DNA of 64,000 bases from Nostoc sp. ATCC 43529 (GTDB taxonomy: Bacteria > Cyanobacteriota > Cyanobacteriia > Cyanobacteriales > Nostocaceae), in NCBI GenBank assembly GCA_003326205.1, contig LWTK01000035.1, positions 121,385-185,384 on the forward strand, given 5' to 3'. The position numbers were made by a program, and so were the translations under genes. The notes under the pieces were generated by a model, which saw only the letters and a list, made by a program, of their open reading frames with translations, was not told the DNA's origin and did no database searches. This document shows, piece by piece, positions 8,009 through 16,426 of this stretch. How positions within the stretch are numbered: position 1 is the first letter of the stretch; each line of letters begins with the position of its first letter.

Positions 8009-9650
8009 TAATTTGCTCCTTTCCATTATTTAAATGTTCAGTTTTCACTTGACCGTATTCCAGCTTGACGATTCGATCTGCTAAGTAAAAATATTGGTCG
8101 TCGTGGCTAATAACCAGTACAGTTTTTCCTCTATTCTTTAGCTCTAAAAGAAGTTGAGTATAAAAAATTTCCTTGAACACAGGATCTTGATCTGATGCCC
8201 ACTCATCAAACATATAGATAGGACGGTCTTCTAAATAGGCAGTGACTAAAGCAAGGCGCTTGCGCTGTCCTTGAGAAAGGTCGGTGGTAGAAAGCACTCC
8301 ATTATTGACCTTAACTTTATGGTCTAGTTGCAATTGAACGAGGTACTTTCGAGTCTGAATATCTAGATCGTTACTATCTAGACCAAGGAAGCGATCAAAA
8401 AGATAAAAATCAGAAAATACTACAGAAAACTGCTGGCGATACCACTCTAAATTATGATTATCTATCAGCTTGTCATCTAGATAAATCTTTCCTGTTTCAG
8501 GGATGTAAAGTCCAGTAATTAATTTAGCGAGGGTAGACTTGCCACTACCGTTACCTCCTACAATAAAAACAAGTTCTCCTGGATGAAATTTCAAGTTAAT
8601 AGGCCCCAGGATGAAGTTGCTTTCTTCTTTTTCCTGATAATAGGTATGGGTTACATTTATTAGTTTTAGGCAGTTCCAATATTTATCTGATACCAGCGAA
8701 ACATTGTAACCAATTTCGTTTGAGTAATTTGCTAATGATAGTCCCAGAGACTCCACTTTATTTAAAGCAACTAAGGCTTTGGTTATACCAGGCATCATAC
8801 TCATAATGTATTCTAAAGGTGATATTAAGTAAATAATGGTTAAGGCATAGGCAGATACAATTGCTGGGGAAATTTTATTGATACTAGGAATGATAAATAA
8901 AAGCAAACCTATAGCAACAAAAAATAGAATTTGTCCCCAACTAGCAGCAGCAGCAAAGATACTCATACCCGCAACATGATGACGGCGAGATGATAGGGCA
9001 CTGGTATGCAACTCTTCAGACAGAAATGCTTGCCGTCGTCGGTGATGTAGCTTCAGTTCTTTTGTGCCTTGAATGACGCTGCGAAAATGCTTAAATAATC
9101 TATCTTCCTGTTCACGAGCCAATTTTAAAAAAGACATAGCTTTTATCATTGGTACTGAATAGCTGAATATTCCCAGGAACATAAAGCTAATACCTATTAG
9201 GAAAACAATTTTAGATAACCAACTCAGATAAATCAGGCAGGCAATCACAATGGCAATGTTAATGCACAGAAAAGGAACAGTAATAACTGTGTTAGATATT
9301 GTTTGAATATCTTCAGTGAGAACGGCTAAAAGACTATGAGCGCCGATTTGTTCTAACTGACGTAGGGGTGAGGCAAGAATACGACTGGTTAAAATTATCC
9401 GTAAGTTGAGAATTGCTTTTTGTGAAAGCTGGATTAACAAAAATTGCGAAGTAAAATTAGCAACTAACCGCAGTAAACAAAGACAGATAAAACTCCAAAT
9501 AAGTATAGCTTTTGATGGGTGATTTTGACTCAATGTCTTATTAATTAATGCAATTAGAGCAGCGGCAGTGCCGCCGCTGAAAATCCCAGCTAAAATTGCA
9601 AAACAAAGCTGAAGAGAAGAAGTACGTAATAGCAGACGGATTAAGTTCAT
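7995..9650 (-). CDS. Cyclic-peptide-type ABC exporter (fused membrane and ATPase domains)
   Basis: The 551-residue half-transporter has six hydrophobic helices in residues 8-300, then an ATPase domain with Walker A GGNGSGKST, signature LSQGQRKRLAL and a Walker B variant PIYMFDEWASDQDP, where the usual DEPT is DEWA. This DEWASDQDP form is typical of the cyclic peptide/siderophore exporter family (PvdE, SyrD, TIGR01194). It would act as a homodimer in the inner membrane. Placement inside the synthase cluster suggests it exports the product or a glycosylated precursor. The inner ATG (M13 of the longest frame) starts with the family-like MNLIRLLLR. It overlaps the next gene by 14 bases. Confidence 0.85.
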   Translation of the reverse strand: MNLIRLLLRTSSLQLCFAILAGIFSGGTAAALIALINKTLSQNHPSKAILIWSFICLCLLRLVANFTSQFLLIQLSQKAILNLRIILTSRILASPLRQLEQIGAHSLLAVLTEDIQTISNTVITVPFLCINIAIVIACLIYLSWLSKIVFLIGISFMFLGIFSYSVPMIKAMSFLKLAREQEDRLFKHFRSVIQGTKELKLHHRRRQAFLSEELHTSALSSRRHHVAGMSIFAAAASWGQILFFVAIGLLLFIIPSINKISPAIVSAYALTIIYLISPLEYIMSMMPGITKALVALNKVESLGLSLANYSNEIGYNVSLVSDKYWNCLKLINVTHTYYQEKEESNFILGPINLKFHPGELVFIVGGNGSGKSTLAKLITGLYIPETGKIYLDDKLIDNHNLEWYRQQFSVVFSDFYLFDRFLGLDSNDLDIQTRKYLVQLQLDHKVKVNNGVLSTTDLSQGQRKRLALVTAYLEDRPIYMFDEWASDQDPVFKEIFYTQLLLELKNRGKTVLVISHDDQYFYLADRIVKLEYGQVKTEHLNNGKEQINVFE

Positions 9651-9724
9651 AACGTAATTGATTAACAACCCATAGTATTGGGGCACATTAGCCGGCTACT
9701 TGTGATTATTTGACTATGTTATAA

Positions 9725-10162
9725 CTAGCGAACCAGCAGTTTGTACTTAGTCAGTTGTTCTTGGGAAGAAAAATAATTGACATCATAAGCCTCACTATAT
9801 TGCTTAATTAAAGTAGGAATAATCGGACGCAGAAATCTGAAAGACCACTCTCCTATGTAATATCGAATATAAGCAAAAATATCGGTATGAAATATAGATA
9901 TTATTTGGGTGCCTGTTCGCCTTGGGTATTCGGTGCCAATAGGGCGACCATAACCTTGGAGAAAAAGCGAATAGAGCCTTAACATGCAGCGATCGCGAAC
10001 TTGTTTAGGATATAGATCGTTGACTCCAGGATGGATTAAAAAGACTTCATGCCCCTGCTGTAGCAACCAGCGAACCCGCTGGTGTACTCCCATAGAAACC
10101 CCCGACATGAATGGAGCATATAGTGCAGTAAAAATCGCAATCCGAAGAGGTTGTTTATTCAT
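9725..10162 (-). pseudogene. Truncated GT4 glycosyltransferase remnant
   Basis: The reading frame encodes only 145 residues of what is normally a 370-400 residue enzyme. The N-terminus (LRIAIFTALYAPFMSGVS, then HQRVRWLLQQGHEVFLIHPG) is a clear GT4 donor-independent N-terminal Rossmann domain, and ISIFHTDIFAYIRYY matches the family's FHTD segment. The stretch between these looks shortened, and the whole C-terminal nucleotide-sugar-binding domain with its E-x7-E motif is missing. It is most likely a decayed sulfoquinovosyl/mannosyl-type transferase. It directly follows an epimerase remnant, so both appear to come from a degraded sugar-supply pair. Confidence 0.7.
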
Positions 10163-10225
10163 GATGTAACACTTTATATCTATGGATGATGGTCTAACAC
10201 TTTGTATTAAACCTTTCTCAATCAA

Positions 10226-10357
10226 CTACAGCGATTCAATTATCTTTTGGATGTCTATTTTTATCAGCCATTCCTGGATGGGCTGCATCCCCTCTTTTAA
10301 ATCAATATTAGGTTTATAATCCAAAAGATTTTCTGCTATCAAACCAGTTTTCACACC
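10226..10357 (-). pseudogene. C-terminal remnant of a nucleotide-sugar epimerase
   Basis: The minus strand reads 43 codons to a TAG stop, including ENLLDYKPNIDLKEGMQ and IQEWLIK. This matches the end of NAD-dependent epimerases/dehydratases (LGYxPxxxLxEGxxxxxxW). A TGA lies three codons before the first recognisable residue and no frame joins it to a Rossmann domain, so only a fragment remains. Its stop is next to the upstream TTG of the GT4 remnant frame, which suggests the two genes were once adjacent in one operon. Confidence 0.65.
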
Positions 10358-10483
10358 GATTAATCAAACCATTAAGTTTTGATTTATAAGCATATTAGGG
10401 GAGTGAGATGCTCAATTGCAACTCATATGCAACTCATGATATACAACGTCTGATAGCAATTTTGGATTTTAGATTTTGCGTAC

Positions 10484-10604
10484 TACTAGGTCGAAGCAAG
10501 CTACGCATAGCGTGTCGGAGACAAAAGTTAGAGCGGAGGTTTCCGAGGCTCGCGGACACGGCGAATCGCTGCTCTATCCGTTGGCGTAGCCCGCCGCAGG
10601 CATC
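10484..10604. repeat. Dispersed GC-rich palindromic repeat cluster
   Basis: A patch of higher GC with nested inverted repeats (AAGCAAGCTACGCATAGCG and CGTAGCCCGCCGCAGGCAT) sits in an AT-rich background. Closely similar strings occur at 43929-43992, 53785-53842 and 61783-61812. These are the small interspersed palindromes common in Nostoc-type genomes. A reading frame across it at 10408-10629 has no gene-like character. Confidence 0.7.
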
Positions 10605-10678
10605 TAAACTTTTTAAGAATTTAAAATAATACTTGCTATACGAATTTGGTCTTATAAATGAAAATAAATCTGTAAATA

Positions 10679-10711
10679 ATAACCCCGATTTATTTAATAA
10701 ATCGGGGTTAT
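10679..10711 (-). terminator. Terminator-like hairpin after the TubC-docking gene
   Basis: A 14-bp perfect inverted repeat around AACCCCGATTTA with a 5-base loop lies about 95 bp past the stop at 10805. On the minus strand it is followed by ATTATTTACAG, moderately T-rich. It may end the synthase operon and separate it from the exporter/glycosyltransferase block. Confidence 0.7.
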
Positions 10712-10804
10712 GTGGCTTTCATTCGAGGAAGCAAGCTACATAGCTACAATCTTTTGTCCCCTTGTTAAGGGGATTGTGAAATCTAAAAGAGGGTAATCAG
10801 AAAT

Positions 10805-12682
10805 TTAGATGCTACAGTCTTGTATCTTAGATTTTAGAGAAGCAAAATGTTTTCCACCTAGTTCGATTTGTCCCTTTGTACATCCATCTTTCAATCTTTC
10901 AACTAGATATTCCAAATCATGAGCTATAAAATTTGCGCCATGATCTGGTTCGATTAAACTAACTAAAGATATGTTGCTTGCTTCTCGATCCGCCAAGCTA
11001 GAAATACCGAGAAAATTGAATACGCCAGATTCATAAGTTCCACAAGGAACGGAAGGATTATCAACTCCAACGCAGTATTCATCTGGTTTAAACCAATCAA
11101 ATGCTGGATAGCCGTGGAAATGGACAATTGGTGCACCATCTTTGATTAATTCTGGTGTATATAAAGCAGCAGAAAGACTGATGGCAAGCATGACATAGAT
11201 ATCATAAGAAGGTTTCATGTCTACTAAATCCGAACGAATCACTTTAGGTAATTGGAGATATAGCTTTTCTTTCAAACCAATTCTGATAACATCGTCAGCG
11301 ATATTCAAGTCTGTTTTATTAGACCCTGAGCGAGAACTTACAAGCCAAATATCGGGTATTTGCTTAAATACATACTCTTCTAATTTTTTGATTTTGGCAT
11401 AACGCCTACCTTTGTCATTTTGACGAATTTCATTACTACTAAATCCTGGAACAGGTAATAGATTGTCCCACTCATTTTTTGTGATTTCTATTTCTCCAAA
11501 ATATTGTGGTGGTTCAACATAAGCAACAAAACCATAAGAAACACCTGTCCTACCATTTATAATGATGCTGACAATATCTCTATGGGATTTTCTTTTAATA
11601 ATTTTATCCAGCTTAAAACCAGGAGGAAATAAACCTGTTGATGCCAACTCTTGGCCTAATCTAACTAGTTTTGCAGCATAAATAGATTCTTGAGGATTAT
11701 ACTGCTCAACCTCAAATCTACTTAATAACAGTGGAGCAATTGGTACAAAAACTTTAGGAATCAGTGATTTTAAAACAAAATTACTAATCTCATTTCTTGT
11801 AAAAATAGAATCTGAAAGATTCATGTTAAGTATGGAAATTTTATCGGATGATACACCAATAACAATTTCTGAGAATGTTCTAATTAAAGTGTTTAACCCT
11901 ATGTTGATTTTTTGTTTATAAGGGATGAGAGGATTAATGAAATCGTGGTCAATATTGGTAATTACAATTACTTGTGTTTTACTAGGATTATCAACATATT
12001 TAGCTGCATAATCTTCAGCCCAACTGCTCAATCTAGCTATTTTGATTACAGGAATTTTTCGATTGTTTAAAATTAAACTAGAATAAATTTGATAGACAGC
12101 TTCTGCTACAATAATTCCCAATCTCCTGATAAAAGAAGGAGGTATTTCTACATCGATAATTGCATTAACTTCTGATTTAACTCCCTTGAATTGAAAATTC
12201 TTCTTTTTGTTGATTAGCGGGAGTATAAGGTCATAATTAAATTCTGCGATCGCTTCTTCCCAAGGTAAAATTTTTACACCGTAATATTTTAGTTTATCTT
12301 GCAATTCTTGGTGAAATTTTAAAATTTCTTGATTATTGTAATTCCTAGATAAAGGTTTAAATGTAACTATTAGCTTTTGAGCCATAATTTTAGGATCGAT
12401 AATTGGCGGCTTATATTCCACCGATGATTGCTGAGCGAATCCACCAATTAAACGCCCAATAGTTTGTAGATTTAATCCTTGAGGTAAAGGGGCAGACTCC
12501 AAATCTATAGCTACATCCATTTCGTGCAAAAATGCCACAATTTCTGTTTTATAAGCAACTATTTTTTCCTGAATGTCTGGTGTGATTACTCCTTTTGGGG
12601 AGCGAATCTTTAATTTTTCGTTATCAACCCACAAATTAACACCCTGTTGTGTAAGGTTTTCTAGAAGTTCTGATACGTTCAT
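10805..12682 (-). CDS. Unknown protein with N-terminal TubC-type docking domain
   Basis: Residues 1-55 form a TubC N-terminal docking domain (MNVSELLENLTQQGVNLW, then LKIRSPKGVITPDI, KIVAYKTEIVAFL), the beta-alpha-beta-beta module that starts many NRPS/PKS subunits and binds the C-terminus of a partner. The remaining 570 residues match nothing I recognise: no adenylation, condensation, ketosynthase or methyltransferase motif. Visible blocks are GLFPPGFKLDK, GAPIVHFHGYPAFDWF (near 525) and IEPDHGANFIAHDLEYL (near 580), rich in His/Asp, which might form a catalytic or metal site. AGGAG lies 11 bases before the ATG. It sits directly after the acyltransferase gene and probably docks onto a synthase protein. 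Function unknown. Confidence 0.6.
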   Translation of the reverse strand: MNVSELLENLTQQGVNLWVDNEKLKIRSPKGVITPDIQEKIVAYKTEIVAFLHEMDVAIDLESAPLPQGLNLQTIGRLIGGFAQQSSVEYKPPIIDPKIMAQKLIVTFKPLSRNYNNQEILKFHQELQDKLKYYGVKILPWEEAIAEFNYDLILPLINKKKNFQFKGVKSEVNAIIDVEIPPSFIRRLGIIVAEAVYQIYSSLILNNRKIPVIKIARLSSWAEDYAAKYVDNPSKTQVIVITNIDHDFINPLIPYKQKINIGLNTLIRTFSEIVIGVSSDKISILNMNLSDSIFTRNEISNFVLKSLIPKVFVPIAPLLLSRFEVEQYNPQESIYAAKLVRLGQELASTGLFPPGFKLDKIIKRKSHRDIVSIIINGRTGVSYGFVAYVEPPQYFGEIEITKNEWDNLLPVPGFSSNEIRQNDKGRRYAKIKKLEEYVFKQIPDIWLVSSRSGSNKTDLNIADDVIRIGLKEKLYLQLPKVIRSDLVDMKPSYDIYVMLAISLSAALYTPELIKDGAPIVHFHGYPAFDWFKPDEYCVGVDNPSVPCGTYESGVFNFLGISSLADREASNISLVSLIEPDHGANFIAHDLEYLVERLKDGCTKGQIELGGKHFASLKSKIQDCSI

Positions 12683-12840
12683 AGTTTGATAATCTCCTAA
12701 TTTTTTAAAATCTTGTTTTGTCAGTCTCTCAATAAGAGTTGCAGGATTTAAAAATAAATGCAGAATTTGTAATCGGTTGTTTTATCATTTGTGATAAGTT
12801 TTGATTGCTTGATACAGGGAACTTTTATTATCCAATATTA

Positions 12841-14169
12841 TTACTTTTGATAAAAATTATCCTTAAAATTACAAATATCAAAAATATTAGATATGAGATT
12901 ATCGACAAGATGCTCCATAGTATTTTGGGTAATTGAAGGTTGAGAGAATGCAATATTTAAGAACATTTGTTCTTGGAATGTTGAAACATGGATTGCAAAA
13001 ACACCTGCAAAAAAACTATTAGAACCGATGAAACTGATTTCTTCGAGTTCAAAATTGCCGTAATGTCTCGGAATATTAATTTTACCAACATTAGAAACAG
13101 ATACTGTTGCAGCTATTTTTTTGGGATAAATGCAACAAAAATTTATCAGGTCTTTAGCAATTAAAACCATTTTAAAAAGATCGCCATGTTTTTTACTCGC
13201 TTCAAGCTTATGTTTCACTTCTCTAGCTAATTCCCAATATGAACTGTTTGGCTTTATGAGGTGAAATTGCATGATAGAAGAGGCTAATATAGCTAGATGT
13301 TCATCACTAACGGCAGGTTCTAAATGTCTTCTCAAATCAAGATAGGAAAAGCAATTTACTCGTATATATTTTCTACGGCTTTTAGTTATTCTTCTAGCTA
13401 CCGTCAACATCATTGCAGCACATAAAGCATTGTGTACTGTTGTATTTTCTTGTCTACAGCAATTGACAAACTTTTGAGTTAACTCTTGGTCAAGTTTTCT
13501 GTGGATAATATTACAACTACGCTTTGCAATAGGTACATACTTTTCAAAACCTAATGTTTTTGGTCGATTCCAGATTTCTTGTAACCCAAGTTGTAATAAA
13601 AAAATTGTGCTATTTATCCTACCTCTGAACCCCTTAGTCCATTGAGGTATTAGTTCTTCAATAGGCGGGAGTGGGGTTAAGCTAGTAACTGAATCAATTG
13701 GTTCGCCTGATACAATTTTTTGGCAAAAAGTTAAGATTTCTGAGTGAAGTCGGATGCATGATAAACCATCTGCGATCGCATGGTGTACTGTTGTGATCAA
13801 ATAGTTTATAGGCTCATCACCTAAAACATAGACAATAACCACTCTGAGCAGAGTTTTACTACTATCAATTACCTCGTTCATCTCTTGGCAAACAACTTCT
13901 TGCCACTGGTAATTATCTAACGCTTTGACGAAACGTAAAGGAATATTTACTGGTTCTTGAGTTTGAAAGCTGAGACTATTCCAAGAACGCACAATTCGGG
14001 AATTAAGACGAGGATGGCGGCACTGAATTATTTTCAAAGCCTGTGTCATAGTTTCTTCATCGATACAGCCATTGATACGGCTAATAGTTACTATGTTCCA
14101 GGTTTTAGCACGGCTATTTAAAATTTCCATAGCCTGTTCAAGGCGTCCCAGCTTTCTGTTGTAAATCAT
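12841..14169 (-). CDS. Condensation-domain/PapA-type acyltransferase
   Basis: The 442-residue protein has the HHxxxDG catalytic motif (HHAIADG, residues 129-135) and the two-lobed CoA-dependent acyltransferase layout of condensation domains and PapA5-like phthiocerol esterases. N-terminal LGRLEQAMEIL and ITTVHHAIADGLSCIRL are typical. It would move an acyl chain from an ACP thioester onto a hydroxyl or amine acceptor. No thioesterase is seen in the cluster, so I infer this enzyme releases the chain by ester (or amide) formation. It lies 37 bp from the stand-alone ACP gene, which may be its acyl donor. Confidence 0.8.
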   Translation of the reverse strand: MIYNRKLGRLEQAMEILNSRAKTWNIVTISRINGCIDEETMTQALKIIQCRHPRLNSRIVRSWNSLSFQTQEPVNIPLRFVKALDNYQWQEVVCQEMNEVIDSSKTLLRVVIVYVLGDEPINYLITTVHHAIADGLSCIRLHSEILTFCQKIVSGEPIDSVTSLTPLPPIEELIPQWTKGFRGRINSTIFLLQLGLQEIWNRPKTLGFEKYVPIAKRSCNIIHRKLDQELTQKFVNCCRQENTTVHNALCAAMMLTVARRITKSRRKYIRVNCFSYLDLRRHLEPAVSDEHLAILASSIMQFHLIKPNSSYWELAREVKHKLEASKKHGDLFKMVLIAKDLINFCCIYPKKIAATVSVSNVGKINIPRHYGNFELEEISFIGSNSFFAGVFAIHVSTFQEQMFLNIAFSQPSITQNTMEHLVDNLISNIFDICNFKDNFYQK

Positions 14170-14206
14170 TTGAATTTTGATGTCTGTTCAAAAACAGCTT
14201 TGACGT

Positions 14207-14512
14207 TTAAATCTCAAAAATTTCTGACTCTGAAGCTTTAGATTCTTCGGCTAAACGCTCGGACAAAGTTTCAATAGTGGGGTAACGCCACAATAAAATT
14301 GGAGATAGCTCAAAACCAAACAACTTCTCCGCTTTGCTAACAAGAAGCATTGCTTGTGCTGACTCTAAACCGTAACTATCTAAAGGCTGTCGGACATCTA
14401 TATCTTTGGGTTCAACTCCCAACTGCTCTGCAATATGAGAGACTAACCAAGCTTGAATTTCTTCTGCGGTATAAGACTGCTTTTTAATTGCTTCAGGACT
14501 AGACTGGCTCAT
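14207..14512 (-). CDS. Stand-alone acyl carrier protein
   Basis: This 101-residue protein is a single phosphopantetheine-binding domain. The DSYGLES motif (residues 45-51) supplies the attachment serine, Ser51, and is followed by helix [15 protein letters not shown] and the [13 protein letters not shown] helix found in PKS/NRPS-type discrete carriers. It would present an acyl or starter chain to the acyltransferase or the diiron oxygenase encoded beside it. AAAGGTG precedes the ATG at good spacing. No dedicated phosphopantetheinyl transferase gene is in the window, so activation must come from elsewhere. Confidence 0.9.
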   Translation of the reverse strand: MSQSSPEAIKKQSYTAEEIQAWLVSHIAEQLGVEPKDIDVRQPLDSYGLESAQAMLLVSKAEKLFGFELSPILLWRYPTIETLSERLAEESKASESEIFEI

Positions 14513-14663
14513 TTTAACACCTTTAATTTTACTAGAAAAAAGATTTAGACTTCACTGTTTGTATTTTGGACTACTACCATCGATTTTTTTATTGATAGCA
14601 GTGTCCAAATTACATCTATTTCATATTTGCCAAATAGATATTTAGCTATGTGAGAACTATCAA

Positions 14664-14951
14664 TTAATTAGCTACCCGAATCCGAATATCACCTTTGACT
14701 ATGCATTGACAAGCTAGGCGAAAATTGGGATTATCTGGAGCTAAGACATCCAGTAAAATCTGCTCCTCATCCATGACAGGAGCTAAATTTTCTATGCCGC
14801 TGACAACTTCTATCAGACAGGTTCCACAAGCAACACTACGACAACCAAAAAAAATTGAACTAGGATGCTCGTCACAAATCTTAGTTAAACGTTGATTTGC
14901 TTCGACTTGCACTGTTTTATCATCATCTTCAAAATGAATAGACACTATCAT
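14664..14951 (-). CDS. [2Fe-2S] ferredoxin
   Basis: The 95-residue protein has the plant-type cluster motif C-x4-C-x2-C (FGCRSVACGTC: Cys37, Cys42, Cys45) and a distal Cys in LACQC (Cys81 or Cys83). The ATG at 14949-14951 was preferred to an upstream GTG because GGGTG lies nine bases before it. It is placed between the ACP gene and the diiron oxygenase gene; the obvious role is to deliver electrons to the oxygenase. No dedicated ferredoxin reductase is nearby, so the photosynthetic ferredoxin reductase pool probably reduces it. Confidence 0.9.
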   Translation of the reverse strand: MIVSIHFEDDDKTVQVEANQRLTKICDEHPSSIFFGCRSVACGTCLIEVVSGIENLAPVMDEEQILLDVLAPDNPNFRLACQCIVKGDIRIRVAN

Positions 14952-15113
14952 TTCTAGATTCACCCTGATTCTGAAAGAAAGTTAACAGATGTAACTAATA
15001 TCCCAAGCGTTTAGCACTAAAAAATCAGCAATGAGAAATTGTCAGCAATTTATTATTATTGGTATCTTAATTCATCAAACTTGCGACTTCTGAATTCTGA
15101 ATTCTGACAACTA

Positions 15114-16412
15114 TTAGGCAACTTCAAGAACCTTTTGAAGCTCTTTAATTGCCAGAGCATCCTGATAACGCTCATAGCGATTACCTAACTTAGTTGTATT
15201 TAACTCTAATCCCAGTTCTTTTATCAAACGCTCTAGTTGCTGAGATTTGTATTGCCAACTCTTTTGTTCCATGTAACCAATGATATTTCGCCACTTTGAG
15301 CTTACCTGTCTCCAAGAATCAATTAGTTGACTTATATCTACCTGCTTATCAGCTAATTCAGGATGATGCAGAGACATACGTAGTGAATTCAGACCAATTC
15401 TAGTATCAGTTAGCAACATTCCTTGGGCAGTGAGATCTAACTTCTCCAAATAAGTTGTGTAACTAGCATTAATGTAGTCTTCCACAATTATCTGTAGGAA
15501 ATGTCTAACAAAATCTTGAGCTTCTGGAGGAGCTGCTTTATACAGTTCTACTCCTAATTCAAAAGATGTTGTATAGTGACGTGCTTCATCTGTTAAATGG
15601 CCTTGATTTAATTCAAAAGCTAATGGTTCATAATCAAAATCTTCCGGAGAATCAAATAAATATGCCTCGCTTTTTTTCAATTCCACATTAGCCATGTACC
15701 GATACAGCAGAGTCAAACTACCCAAGCCACTTTCTTGAACTTTTTCGCCGGGTAGCATTCTCATAGCGTCCCCAACCATAAACCGTAAAGTTCTATATGT
15801 GAAATTTTTATCTTGCTGCTGTGTCTCTTCCACTATGTTTTTCAGAAAGCTTTTACCCTTCTGGAGATAAGACAGAATTCCATTGAGGTTTTCATCAAAA
15901 GTAAAACGGGTATCGAACTTTTCAAAATCTGACTGGGGTATTACACCAACAGTTCCATAGAAAAAACTAGGCTCATCAAACGAAGTTTGAATTCCTATTT
16001 CTCGGCAGACCATACTATGTACGGTTCTAAAAGACCAAATATGATCCATCTCTTCATTAGTTTCCTGATGAAGAATCATAAATTCGTCTGAGTATGGAGC
16101 AAAAACTTTCTCAGCAATACTCATATTGGATATCAGAGACTGATATTCGCTATTTGCAACATACTTATAGAAGTTAGCAAAGAATGTCGCAGATAAAATT
16201 GCCTTTTGGCGATTATTAAAAGAAAACAAATAATCACAAATTGGTACAGGTAAAGGCAGCATTCCAGGATGACAGTAGAGCTTTTCTCCTTTAATCCCCT
16301 GTTTGCTCATAGCTATAGCAATAGGTTTTAATTCTAAGGCATGACTATGTGCTTGCTCAAAAAGCTTGTTTTGAATTTTAGGAATTTTGCGATCTATTTG
16401 GACAGTATTCAT
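15114..16412 (-). CDS. AurF-like diiron oxygenase
   Basis: The 432-residue protein shows two ferritin-like metal-binding segments: E121-M-D-H124 in TNEEMDHIW, and H272-xxx-E276-xx-H279 in GHLTDEARHYTTS. The latter spacing equals the His223/Glu227/His230 set of the arylamine N-oxygenase AurF, which marks membership in that family (PF11583-type). AurF relatives use O2 and two electrons for N-oxygenation or C-hydroxylation, some on carrier-bound substrates. The ferredoxin gene just downstream fits the electron need. Ribosome-binding site GAGGAG precedes the ATG. Pairing with a PUFA-type synthase is unusual. I infer oxidation of the acyl chain or of an amine incorporated into it; the exact reaction is unknown. 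Confidence 0.7.
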   Translation of the reverse strand: MNTVQIDRKIPKIQNKLFEQAHSHALELKPIAIAMSKQGIKGEKLYCHPGMLPLPVPICDYLFSFNNRQKAILSATFFANFYKYVANSEYQSLISNMSIAEKVFAPYSDEFMILHQETNEEMDHIWSFRTVHSMVCREIGIQTSFDEPSFFYGTVGVIPQSDFEKFDTRFTFDENLNGILSYLQKGKSFLKNIVEETQQQDKNFTYRTLRFMVGDAMRMLPGEKVQESGLGSLTLLYRYMANVELKKSEAYLFDSPEDFDYEPLAFELNQGHLTDEARHYTTSFELGVELYKAAPPEAQDFVRHFLQIIVEDYINASYTTYLEKLDLTAQGMLLTDTRIGLNSLRMSLHHPELADKQVDISQLIDSWRQVSSKWRNIIGYMEQKSWQYKSQQLERLIKELGLELNTTKLGNRYERYQDALAIKELQKVLEVA

Positions 16413-16426
16413 GTAATTTTACTCCT

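Noticed and set aside
9725..10225. Start of the GT4 remnant at the upstream TTG (10223-10225)
   Set aside because: The ATG at 10160-10162 begins the conserved MNKQPLRIAIF segment; the extra 21 residues are not family-like.
10408..10629. Plus-strand frame of 73 codons downstream of the epimerase remnant
   Set aside because: It runs through a cluster of interspersed GC-rich palindromes, has no ribosome-binding site and no family-like sequence.
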